Source of the DNA: Erysipelotrichaceae bacterium
GTDB lineage: Bacteria > Bacillota_I > Bacilli_A > Erysipelotrichales > Erysipelotrichaceae
DNA: 64,000 bases
Direction of reading: 5' to 3'
NCBI GenBank assembly: GCA_030694975.1
Contig: JAUYTU010000020.1
Span: 62,001-126,000, forward strand
The notes below the pieces were generated by a model. It was not told the DNA's origin, searched no databases, and was given only the letters and a program-made list of their open reading frames with translations. How positions within the stretch are numbered: the first letter of the stretch is position 1; each line of letters opens with the position of its first letter. Both the position numbers and the translations under genes were made by a program. Positions 56,962-64,000 of the stretch are shown one piece after another.

Positions 56962-56986
56962 TCACAAGTTATTAAATAATTTGTGA
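56962..56986. repeat. 25-bp near-perfect palindrome upstream of the lipoprotein promoter
   Basis: TCACAAGTTATT, a central A, then AATAATTTGTGA; the arms match at 11 of 12 positions, and the single mismatch can pair as G-U in RNA. No T-run follows, so an operator is more likely than a terminator. It ends 28 bp before the -35. Confidence 0.6.
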
Positions 56987-57014
56987 AATGTAGGACAATT
57001 GTCTTACGAACTCA

Positions 57015-57043
57015 TTGACACTTGTTTCATTTGTGTATATAAT
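57015..57043 (+). promoter_or_regulatory. Consensus promoter of the repeat lipoprotein
   Basis: Perfect TTGACA (57015-57020), exactly 17 bp, perfect TATAAT (57038-57043): the ideal housekeeping promoter and the best in the window. Confidence 0.92.
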
Positions 57044-57067
57044 TCACATTGCAAGGAGGAAATTTAG

Positions 57068-58051
57068 ATGAAGAAATTATTATTATTAGCTATTGTTGCA
57101 ATAACCGTTTTGGCTGGATGCACCAAGGCACCTGTTTACAAAGTCGGTGTAGGAAGCGTTACTACCGTACAACCGCGCGCTGCAGTTGTTGAAACTGCTG
57201 GTCGCATTCGTGTTAACACAACCATTGCTACCGTTGTCTTAGACAAAGATGGCAAATTCGTATCCGTAGAAATCGATGTTGCTCAACAAGATGGCACATT
57301 CGATGTAGTTGGTGCTATTGTTAAAGCTGAGGCTGCTCCTACCAAAAAGGAAAAAGGCGCTGCTTATGACATGAAAAAGGCTTCGGCTATCGGTAAAGAA
57401 TGGGACGAACAAGTCAAGGCATTGGAAGCTTGGATGATCGGTAAAACGTTGGCAGAAGTCAAAGCATTACCATTAACCGAGGGTAAGGTCAAAGACGGCG
57501 AAGATTTGAAGTCTTCCGTAACTATCACTGTTACTGATTACTTGGCTGCAGTTGAAAAAGCTGTTGCTAATGCTGTTGAATTAGAAAATGTTGCTAAAGT
57601 TGGTGGTGCTTCCGTATCTTCCATTCAACCGCGTGCTGCTGTTGCTGAAACTGCTGGTCGTATCCGCGTTAACGTAACTTTTGCAGCTGTTGCTTTGGAT
57701 AAAGACGGTAAAGTCATTGCTGCTGTGGTTGACACTGCTCAAAACGATGGTACTTTCGATATTCTTGGCGTAATCGTCAAAGCTGAAGCTGCTGGCACCA
57801 AAAAAGAAAAAGGCGCAGCTTATAACTTGAAAAGTGTGTCGGCTATTGGCAAAGAAGCGAACGAACAAATTGCTGCTCTTGAAGCTTGGATGGCTGGCAA
57901 AACATTGACAGAAGTCAAAGCGTTGCCGTTAACCGAAGGCAAAATTAAAGACGGCGAAGATTTGAAATCTTCCGTATCTGTAAATGTTACTGACTACTTG
58001 GCTGCTTTCGAAAAAGCGGTCGGCGTTGCTAAAGATTTAGCTGCTAAATAG
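57068..58051 (+). CDS. Lipoprotein with two tandem repeats of about 150 residues, unknown function
   Basis: 327 residues. Signal peptide with lipobox LAGC, lipidated Cys at 18 and no other Cys. Two diverged copies follow (about 26-172 and 179-324): PRAAV.ETAGRIRVN, then LDKDGK, an AQ.DGTFD segment, TKKEKGAAY, LEAWM.GKTL.EVKALPLTEGK.KDGEDLKSSV and VTDYLAA.EKAV. Strong promoter, AAGGAGG site and Ala codons biased to GCT suggest very high expression at the cell surface. The KDGK and KGAAY patterns recall periplasmic ligand- or FMN-binding modules, but I do not recognise the family. Confidence 0.85.
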   Translation: MKKLLLLAIVAITVLAGCTKAPVYKVGVGSVTTVQPRAAVVETAGRIRVNTTIATVVLDKDGKFVSVEIDVAQQDGTFDVVGAIVKAEAAPTKKEKGAAYDMKKASAIGKEWDEQVKALEAWMIGKTLAEVKALPLTEGKVKDGEDLKSSVTITVTDYLAAVEKAVANAVELENVAKVGGASVSSIQPRAAVAETAGRIRVNVTFAAVALDKDGKVIAAVVDTAQNDGTFDILGVIVKAEAAGTKKEKGAAYNLKSVSAIGKEANEQIAALEAWMAGKTLTEVKALPLTEGKIKDGEDLKSSVSVNVTDYLAAFEKAVGVAKDLAAK

Positions 58052-58058
58052 TTTACTC

Positions 58059-58084
58059 AAAAGGAGAGAATCATCTCTCCTTTT
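58059..58084. terminator. Bidirectional terminator between lipoprotein gene and rarA
   Basis: 11-bp perfect stem AAAAGGAGAGA / TCTCTCCTTTT with a 4-base loop and T-run; rarA stops inside it. Confidence 0.88.
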
Positions 58085-59333
58085 TTAATGCTCTGATTTG
58101 ATAACTACGTTTTCTCTTTCTTAGTTCATCAAGATTTTTTGTTAACATAATTTCATATTGACTGGAGGATTCGGGTTGAAAAAAGCGGACATCTTGGATC
58201 TTTTCCGGTAAGTATGCCAGTTTAGGCCAAACATCCGGACGATCATAAGGATACTTGTCTTCTTCTTTTAAATCAAGGGGAGTCAATCGAAGATACTTTG
58301 GAATCTGATGGTTTTCTTTTTCAATCAAACGTAGGGCGGCATCAATTGCGTTGATGCCGCTTTTTGATTTTGGCGACAGACACAAATCAATTACCGCAAC
58401 ACTTAGCGGAATCCTTGCCTCAGGAAAACCGACTCGACGGGCCGTATCACAGGCGGTGATCGTTCGTGCCACAATCGCAGGGTTAGCCAATCCGACATCT
58501 TCATAGGCGGTTACCAACAGTCTGCGTTCAATAGAGTCGATATCGTTGGCTTGAATGAGTCTTGCCAAATAATACATAGCCCCTTCAACATCACTGCCAC
58601 GAATGGATTTCTGAAAGCCGGAGAGCAAGTCGTAGTATCCATCGCCTTCATCCTCGCTGGCACTGGATACAATTCGTACATACTGCAAGACAATTGGTAA
58701 GGTTATCTTACAATCAACAGCCGCAGTTGCTGCTATCTCTAAAACATTGAGTGCGTAACGAATATCTCCATTGCAAGCCCTGACGATGGCATCGGCAGCA
58801 TCTTCATCAAGGGTGTATTCATTGTTCAATCCTTCAGGGTGAGTTAACGCACGGGTAAGAGCATCTTTACATTGAGATTCAGTCAGCGGATAGAATTCAA
58901 AAATGTGACAGCGAGAACGAATGGCGGCGTTAATCGCAAAATAAGGATTAGCAGTGGTGGCACCAATTAATGTAATCGTTCCATCTTCAATATGAGGTAA
59001 CAGATGATCCTGCTTATCACGGTTAAGACGATGGACTTCATCCATTATGACAACAAGTCCATCGGTCATCTTGGCCTCCGCAAATATCTGGTCCAACTCT
59101 TTTTTATTGCCTGTTACCGCATTGAACATGCGATACGGCCGCTTGAGCTGTTTTGCCATAGCGATAGCAACGGTTGTTTTGCCTGTACCTGGAGGACCAA
59201 AGAAGATCATTGAAAACAATTGGGATGAAATCATGCAACGGCGAAGAACGCCATCACCTTGAACCAAGTGGTCTTGTCCGATGATTTCATCGATATGATT
59301 CGGTCGAATTCGATAGGCTAAGGGTTGTTTCAT
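58071..59333 (-). CDS. rarA: Replication-associated recombination protein RarA (MgsA)
   Basis: 420 residues from ATG 59333 (TAGGAGTG). AAA+ ATPase with GPPGTGKTTVAIAMA near residue 50, VIMDEVHRLNRD, and the C-terminal tetramerisation domain with YLRLTPLD..KYPYDRPD. It acts at stalled forks and in replication restart. Minus strand, against the right-arm direction. Confidence 0.95.
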   Translation of the reverse strand: MKQPLAYRIRPNHIDEIIGQDHLVQGDGVLRRCMISSQLFSMIFFGPPGTGKTTVAIAMAKQLKRPYRMFNAVTGNKKELDQIFAEAKMTDGLVVIMDEVHRLNRDKQDHLLPHIEDGTITLIGATTANPYFAINAAIRSRCHIFEFYPLTESQCKDALTRALTHPEGLNNEYTLDEDAADAIVRACNGDIRYALNVLEIAATAAVDCKITLPIVLQYVRIVSSASEDEGDGYYDLLSGFQKSIRGSDVEGAMYYLARLIQANDIDSIERRLLVTAYEDVGLANPAIVARTITACDTARRVGFPEARIPLSVAVIDLCLSPKSKSGINAIDAALRLIEKENHQIPKYLRLTPLDLKEEDKYPYDRPDVWPKLAYLPEKIQDVRFFQPESSSQYEIMLTKNLDELRKRKRSYQIRALKKER

Positions 59334-59410
59334 AAAAATCACTCCTATAAGTATTTTAACAGAAGCGAAAAGATAGTAAAATGAAGATACGGAAATTAAC
59401 GAGGTATATC

Positions 59411-59851
59411 ATGCAGATCGTATTACAACGAGTCAAAGGTGCTAGTGTTTGTGTCAATAAACAGATTGTTGGTTCGATTGACGCCGGTTTTTTACTTTTG
59501 GTCGGAATCGAAAATACGGATACTGCGCAAATCATTGAGAAAAATGCGCGAAAGATAGCGAATTTTCGGGTATTTGAAGATGAACAAGGTAAAATGAATT
59601 TAAGTATATTGCAATCAGGCGGGGCGATACTGAGTGTTTCACAGTTTACCTTATGTGCAAACATGGATAAAGGCAACCGTCCGGGTTTTGATCAAGCAGC
59701 CCTTCCCGAAGCGGCTATACCGTTATTTGATTTATTTAATGAGCACTTAAAATCATTTGGAATTAAGGTTGAAACCGGTACATTCGGTGCACATATGGAA
59801 GTTACGCTGGTCAATGACGGACCCGTAACTTTCATCATCAATCATAAATAG
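59411..59851 (+). CDS. dtd: D-aminoacyl-tRNA deacylase
   Basis: 146 residues from ATG 59411 (GAGGTATATC). MQIVLQRVKGASVCV start, SVSQFTLCANMDKGNRP near 78-94 (the SQFTL motif), and the NDGPVTF end motif that places the cross-subunit Gly-cisPro site (GPVT). Removes D-amino acids mischarged on tRNA. folD follows after 12 bp. Confidence 0.96.
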   Translation: MQIVLQRVKGASVCVNKQIVGSIDAGFLLLVGIENTDTAQIIEKNARKIANFRVFEDEQGKMNLSILQSGGAILSVSQFTLCANMDKGNRPGFDQAALPEAAIPLFDLFNEHLKSFGIKVETGTFGAHMEVTLVNDGPVTFIINHK

Positions 59852-59863
59852 GAGGAAACAGAC

Positions 59864-60709
59864 ATGTCAGAAATACTTGATGGAAAGTGGTTATCATCCA
59901 CGATCAGAGAAGAACTTAAAGAAAAGGTCGATCAGTTGAAAGGTGTTCGTTTGCCAAAACTGGTAGTTGTTTTGGTTGGCGATGACCCAGCATCGCATAC
60001 GTATGTTAATGCAAAGGAGAAAGCATGCAAAGATGTAGGTTTTGTCTCTAAGGTTCATCGGTTAACTGTTGAAACGACCAATGAAGAGCTATTGGCGTTA
60101 ATTCAAAGTTTAAATGAGGATGAAACCGTGGACGGTATTTTGGTTCAGATGCCGATTCCAAAGCACTTGGACAGTAAAGCGGTGATTATGGCGATTGACC
60201 CAGAAAAGGATGTGGATGGCTTCCATCCGATCAATGTCGGTAAATTACATAGCAATGAAAGAACGTTTGTTCCGTGCACACCACTGGGTGTTATGAAGTT
60301 GTTGGAAGCTTATAATATCGATGTTGCCGGAATGAATACAGTCGTTTTAGGAAGAAGTCATTTGGTGGGCCGCCCGATTGCTCAGCTATTAGTTAACGCG
60401 AATGCGACGGTAACTATTTGTCATTCACGATCAAAGCACATTGATGAAATTTGTCGACGTGCAGATTTGATCGTTGCAGCTGTTGGAGTGCCTCACTTTG
60501 TTAAAAAGGATTGGATTAAAAAAGGCGCGGTTGTGGTTGATGTGGGTATTCATCGCAGTGAAGATAATAAAATCATCGGTGATGTCGTTGCGGATGCAAT
60601 GGAATCTGCTTCTTTTATGACTCCAGTTCCAAAAGGTGTCGGACCGATGACCATTGCTATGTTGCTGTCAAATACGTTTGATGCGTACCAACAGCATTTG
60701 AAAGGATGA
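59864..60709 (+). CDS. folD: Methylenetetrahydrofolate dehydrogenase/cyclohydrolase FolD
   Basis: 281 residues. YVNAKEKACKDVGF carries the catalytic Tyr and Lys near residues 50-55; PEKDVDGFHPINVGKL and VVLGRSHLVGRPIAQLL (NADP site) are intact; PVPKGVGPMTIAML ends the protein. Converts methylene-THF to formyl-THF, complementing Fhs (40491). GGAGGAAACAG precedes ATG 59864. Confidence 0.97.
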   Translation: MSEILDGKWLSSTIREELKEKVDQLKGVRLPKLVVVLVGDDPASHTYVNAKEKACKDVGFVSKVHRLTVETTNEELLALIQSLNEDETVDGILVQMPIPKHLDSKAVIMAIDPEKDVDGFHPINVGKLHSNERTFVPCTPLGVMKLLEAYNIDVAGMNTVVLGRSHLVGRPIAQLLVNANATVTICHSRSKHIDEICRRADLIVAAVGVPHFVKKDWIKKGAVVVDVGIHRSEDNKIIGDVVADAMESASFMTPVPKGVGPMTIAMLLSNTFDAYQQHLKG

Positions 60710-60714
60710 TGTTT

Positions 60715-60921
60715 ATGATTGAGTATGGGTTGGATGATGTTGTTGAGATGAAAAAAGAGCATCCGTGTTATAAGTCGAAACAATGGAAGATTATCCGCAT
60801 GGGTGCAGATATCAAGATAAAATGTCTCGGCTGTGGAGCTGCAATCATGTTTGATCGTAGTGAATTTGAGAAAAAGTTAAAAAAAGTCGTGAAAAGAGCA
60901 TCGACAGAAAGCAATGATTGA
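60715..60921 (+). CDS. DUF951 family protein
   Basis: 68 residues from ATG 60715 (AAAGGA 8 nt upstream); an in-frame ATG at 60706 overlaps the folD stop. DVVEMKKEHPCYKSKQWKIIRMG, then IKIKCLGCGAAIMFDR. The CxxC suggests metal or nucleic-acid contact. DUF951 genes regularly precede ychF, as here. Function unknown. Confidence 0.88.
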   Translation: MIEYGLDDVVEMKKEHPCYKSKQWKIIRMGADIKIKCLGCGAAIMFDRSEFEKKLKKVVKRASTESND

Positions 60922-60973
60922 AGTTTGCTTGGATATTGTGTAAACTATAGAAGTTGTTTGAAAGGATGATCTT

Positions 60974-62074
60974 ATGCCTCTAACTGCTGGAATCGTCGGT
61001 TTGCCCAATGTCGGTAAATCCACACTGTTTAATGCCATTACGCAATCTCAAGTCGAAGCTGCTAACTATCCCTTTGCGACGATAGCACCCAATGTCGGTG
61101 TTGTGGAAGTTCCGGATGACCGCTTGGATTTTTTAACGAAACAATTTAATCCAAAGAAGACGATATTTACAACCTTTGAGTTCACCGATATTGCTGGTCT
61201 TGTCAAAGGTGCTTCCAAAGGGGAAGGTCTGGGAAATCAGTTTTTGTCGCATATTCGTGAAGTGGATGCGATTTGCCATGTCGTCCGTTGTTTTGAGGAT
61301 GATCAAATCACGCATGTTGAAGGTAAAGTAGATGCTATCCGTGATATTGAAATCATTCACCTCGAACTGGCGTTAGCCGATTTATCTACGGTAGAAAATC
61401 GGATGGGCAAAGTTGAGCGTAAAGCTAAGACCAATGACAAGGAAGCTATTTTAGAACTTTCACTTTTAAAACGTCTTCAAGAGCTTCTTTTAGCCGGGCT
61501 AATGGCTAGGAGTATGGATCTGACACAAGAAGAAGAGAATGTCTTAAAAAGTTTCCATCTGCTGACCGCGAAACCGGTTATCTATATAGCCAATATGTCC
61601 GATGAGGATATCGTTGATCCAAATACCAACAGTCATTATCAGAAAGTCGTTGAGTATGCTCGCTTGGAGAATAATCAAGTCATTCCCATTTGCGCTAAAA
61701 TTGAAGAAGAATTAGCGATGTTGGAAAAAGATGAAAAGCTAGTTTTTCTTCAAGAGTTAGGTATTCAACAATCCGGTTTGGATAAAATCATTTGGTCAGC
61801 GTACAAACTGTTGGGATTATGTACATTTTTCACTGCCGGTCCTCAGGAAGTTCGCGCGTGGACATTTATTAAGGGGACTAAAGCACCTGCCGCAGCTGGC
61901 ATCATCCATTCTGATTTTCAACGGGGGTTCATCAAGGCTGAAACTTACTCTTTTGAGGATTTTGTGGTTTATAAAGCGGAGTCAGCATTGAAAGAGGCTG
62001 GGAAATTACGGATTGAAGGTAAAGAATACATGGTTCAAGATGGAGATGTCATGCATTTTAGGTTTAATGTGTGA
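60974..62074 (+). CDS. ychF: Ribosome-binding ATPase YchF (EngD)
   Basis: 366 residues, family length. Obg-family P-loop GLPNVGKSTLFNAITQ, switch DIAGLVKGASKGEGLGNQFL, the YchF-specific specificity segment NMSDED in place of NKxD, which favours ATP, and the C-terminal TGS domain ending FRFNV. Binds 70S ribosomes and affects stress responses. Confidence 0.97.
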   Translation: MPLTAGIVGLPNVGKSTLFNAITQSQVEAANYPFATIAPNVGVVEVPDDRLDFLTKQFNPKKTIFTTFEFTDIAGLVKGASKGEGLGNQFLSHIREVDAICHVVRCFEDDQITHVEGKVDAIRDIEIIHLELALADLSTVENRMGKVERKAKTNDKEAILELSLLKRLQELLLAGLMARSMDLTQEEENVLKSFHLLTAKPVIYIANMSDEDIVDPNTNSHYQKVVEYARLENNQVIPICAKIEEELAMLEKDEKLVFLQELGIQQSGLDKIIWSAYKLLGLCTFFTAGPQEVRAWTFIKGTKAPAAAGIIHSDFQRGFIKAETYSFEDFVVYKAESALKEAGKLRIEGKEYMVQDGDVMHFRFNV

Positions 62075-62138
62075 TTTGATTGGATGAAGTTTTCCAATAT
62101 CTGTGCTAAAATGAATGTACAGATAAGGAGGAGTAATC

Positions 62139-62462
62139 ATGAAATTAATCCTGGCGATTGTATCCAACGACGACAGTTCTAGCGTTTCTGCAGCTTTAAC
62201 GAAAGAGAATTATTCCGTAACCCGATTGGCTACGACCGGCGGTTTTCTGCGATCTGGAAATACGACGATCATCGTAGGGACAGAAGATGACCGTGTTGAA
62301 CATGCCATCGAACTGATTGGCAATGAAAGTAAACGCAGAACGGAAATTGTTCCCTCCACGGCTTCGTATGATATTGGACGATATGCTTCATTTCCTGTTG
62401 AAGTACAGGTTGGCGGGGCAACGATATTTGTGTTAGATATTGAGCAATACGTAAAATTATAA
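62139..62462 (+). CDS. darA: PII-like cyclic-di-AMP receptor DarA (PstA/YaaQ)
   Basis: 107 residues. The DUF970 fold with LATTGGFLRSGNTTIIVGTED near residues 30-50, the c-di-AMP-binding region, and ALTKENYSVTRL. In Bacillus darA sits beside tmk; here it is 48 kb away across the origin. An extended TGC-TAAAAT lies upstream; ATAAGGAGGAG precedes ATG 62139. Downstream partner unknown. Confidence 0.95.
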   Translation: MKLILAIVSNDDSSSVSAALTKENYSVTRLATTGGFLRSGNTTIIVGTEDDRVEHAIELIGNESKRRTEIVPSTASYDIGRYASFPVEVQVGGATIFVLDIEQYVKL

Positions 62463-62466
62463 TAAC

Positions 62467-62488
62467 AAAGGCGGAAATTTCCGCCTTT
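62467..62488. terminator. Bidirectional terminator between darA and the PfkB-like gene
   Basis: 22-bp perfect palindrome (stem AAAGGCGG / CCGCCTTT with AAATTT loop) and T-rich flank. Confidence 0.85.
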
Positions 62489-62491
62489 TAT

Positions 62492-63277
62492 TTATCTTAG
62501 TTTTAGTTCGAAATCGAGGATGGCTTCTTCGATTTCTTTTTCTTGAAGTTTCTCGAGTAATGCCAATAGAAAATCATTTCGCTTTTCCTCGTTTGCTCCA
62601 TAGTTATCTAACCCCGCAAACGTGTCATCCGCTTTACTTGTATAATACATGATATCGCCATTATCCATCAGTACAATTAACCAACGAACACCAATGCTTG
62701 TAATCATTAAACCCATTAATTCTAGGGAATACCCTTTATTCAGAACATTAAACTCGCCTTCGTTAAGTACAACGCCATGGACGGTACGTAATAAATTAGC
62801 ATTGGGGAAGGTGTGATTGAAGATCCACTTTACTTGCGGCGCTCTGCGAAATACTCCGTCAATGAACTTTTCATTATGTTCGTTTAGTATGCCGTAATCA
62901 CAATGAGCGATTGCGGAAAGGGGTAAGTCATCGTCCATGCTGAAATCAGAAACAGAATCATAGAGTGACAATACATACTCATGATCGATCGTGCGGATAA
63001 CCGTTTCTCTGGTTAAAGGGATGTCTTCTTGCTTGGCATACACAAAGCAACCGTTTTTTTCCAACTCATCTTGGCATGTTAAAGATGCGATATCATTGCC
63101 AAGTTTAGTCATGAGGTGTGTTTGCCAGCCCTTGGCTAAAAAACTGTTAACCAAATGCGTTGTTGATCCACCGGTTTCGGTGAAAATCTTGGCTGGTTGG
63201 TAGGGAAGAAGCGCTGAATGTTGCGTGCTGAAGATCTGTCTTTGGGCAAAAGTTCCGAAAATTACAATTGATTTCAT
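62492..63277 (-). CDS. PfkB/ribokinase-like protein with degenerate active site
   Basis: 261 residues from ATG 63277 (AAGGAGGCGC). Ribokinase-like: ETGGSTTHLVNSFLAKGWQTHLMTKLGND near 30-62 and VVLNEGEFNVLN near 175. The C-terminal signature, normally DTTGAGDxFxG, reads DNYGANEEKRNDF, with the catalytic Asp position changed, so sugar-kinase activity is doubtful. It may be a diverged kinase, nucleoside-binding or regulatory protein. Confidence 0.72.
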   Translation of the reverse strand: MKSIVIFGTFAQRQIFSTQHSALLPYQPAKIFTETGGSTTHLVNSFLAKGWQTHLMTKLGNDIASLTCQDELEKNGCFVYAKQEDIPLTRETVIRTIDHEYVLSLYDSVSDFSMDDDLPLSAIAHCDYGILNEHNEKFIDGVFRRAPQVKWIFNHTFPNANLLRTVHGVVLNEGEFNVLNKGYSLELMGLMITSIGVRWLIVLMDNGDIMYYTSKADDTFAGLDNYGANEEKRNDFLLALLEKLQEKEIEEAILDFELKLR

Positions 63278-63338
63278 AAGCGCCTCCTTGTAAATGTATG
63301 ATAACATACCGAAAATCTTTTTTGTGAAAAAAATAGAA

Positions 63339-63366
63339 AATGTTGGATTTTCAATGTTGGATTTTC
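63339..63366. repeat. Two tandem 14-bp repeats
   Basis: AATGTTGGATTTTC is present twice head to tail between the PfkB-like gene and ispF; a third copy begins with AAT only. Possible slippage product or binding site; it is 39 bp from the ispF -10 (63405-63410). Confidence 0.7.
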
Positions 63367-63404
63367 AATCATTGTTGTGTGATGTGAAAAAAATCTGAAA
63401 ATGT

Positions 63405-63410
63405 TATAAT
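63405..63410 (+). promoter_or_regulatory. -10 element of ispF
   Basis: Perfect TATAAT 30 bp before the GTG start of ispF; -35 not clear. Confidence 0.5.
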
Positions 63411-63440
63411 AGAAACGAACTGAATGAATGAGGTGATATT

Positions 63441-64000
<560 letters not shown>

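Noticed and set aside
56962-56986. Palindrome as the terminator of the ABC-2 operon
   Set aside because: AT-rich stem and no T-run on either side make it a poor terminator, although not excluded.
57068-58051. Tandem lipoprotein repeats as an assembly duplication
   Set aside because: The two halves differ at many codons and residues, so this is an old, diverged duplication.

Overview
This 64 kb window is a chromosomal origin region of a low-to-moderate-GC member of the Firmicutes. The gene order rpmH-[oriC]-dnaA-dnaN-S4 protein-recF-gyrB-gyrA is the classic Firmicutes arrangement. TGA is used as a stop, so this is not a Mycoplasma-type code. The mixture of Bacillus-like synteny (tmk-holB-ricT-rsmI, pth-mfd-rqcP-divIC, serS/ffs/tadA/dnaX/recR, CYTH next to nadK, ispF-gltX) with few sporulation genes suggests an Erysipelotrichia/Mollicutes-related Firmicute; that placement is inference. 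No phage, insertion sequence, CRISPR array, rRNA or tRNA gene was seen.

Layout left of the origin (1-24771): most genes are on the minus strand, pointing away from oriC. From the origin outward they are rpmH-rnpA-yidC-jag (ribosome, RNase P, membrane insertion), pth-mfd-rqcP, divIC, gpmI, a deacetylase-like protein, tmk-holB-ricT-rsmI, a T-box-controlled metG, a membrane protein with an alkA-like glycosylase, a racemase, and mnmG cut by the left edge. Plus-strand islands are a ferritin-VIT iron/manganese transporter, a GntR/YtrA regulator with an ABC exporter, a DUF2721 protein, and a Nudix gene with a small membrane protein.

Origin: the 570 bp between rpmH and dnaA and the 140 bp between dnaA and dnaN both carry near-consensus DnaA boxes, so the origin looks bipartite.

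Layout right of the origin (25341-64000): most genes are on the plus strand. They are the dnaA-gyrA block, an EamA exporter (minus), an unknown gene, T-box-controlled serS, the SRP RNA, tadA, a GNAT enzyme, dnaX-recR-fhs with an unknown PUA/EVE-like protein and an aldo/keto reductase, CYTH(-)/nadK, a SEDS protein (minus), a PTS-like permease, mutS-mutL-miaA-tcdA-msrA, an ABC-2 exporter, a strongly expressed repeat lipoprotein, rarA (minus), dtd-folD-DUF951-ychF, darA, a degenerate PfkB protein (minus), ispF and the first bases of gltX.

Most notable observations: two exact parS sites (TGTTNCACGTGAAACA) about 10 kb right of dnaA, one inside the serS T-box leader where it may also act as an RNA stem and one inside the serS coding region; a GyrA with valine at the quinolone-determining serine position; a two-repeat lipoprotein behind a perfect TTGACA-17-TATAAT promoter; a PTS permease whose fused EIIB domain has lost its phosphocysteine; a deacetylase with Asn in place of a metal-binding Asp; and a strong hairpin between rpmH and rnpA.
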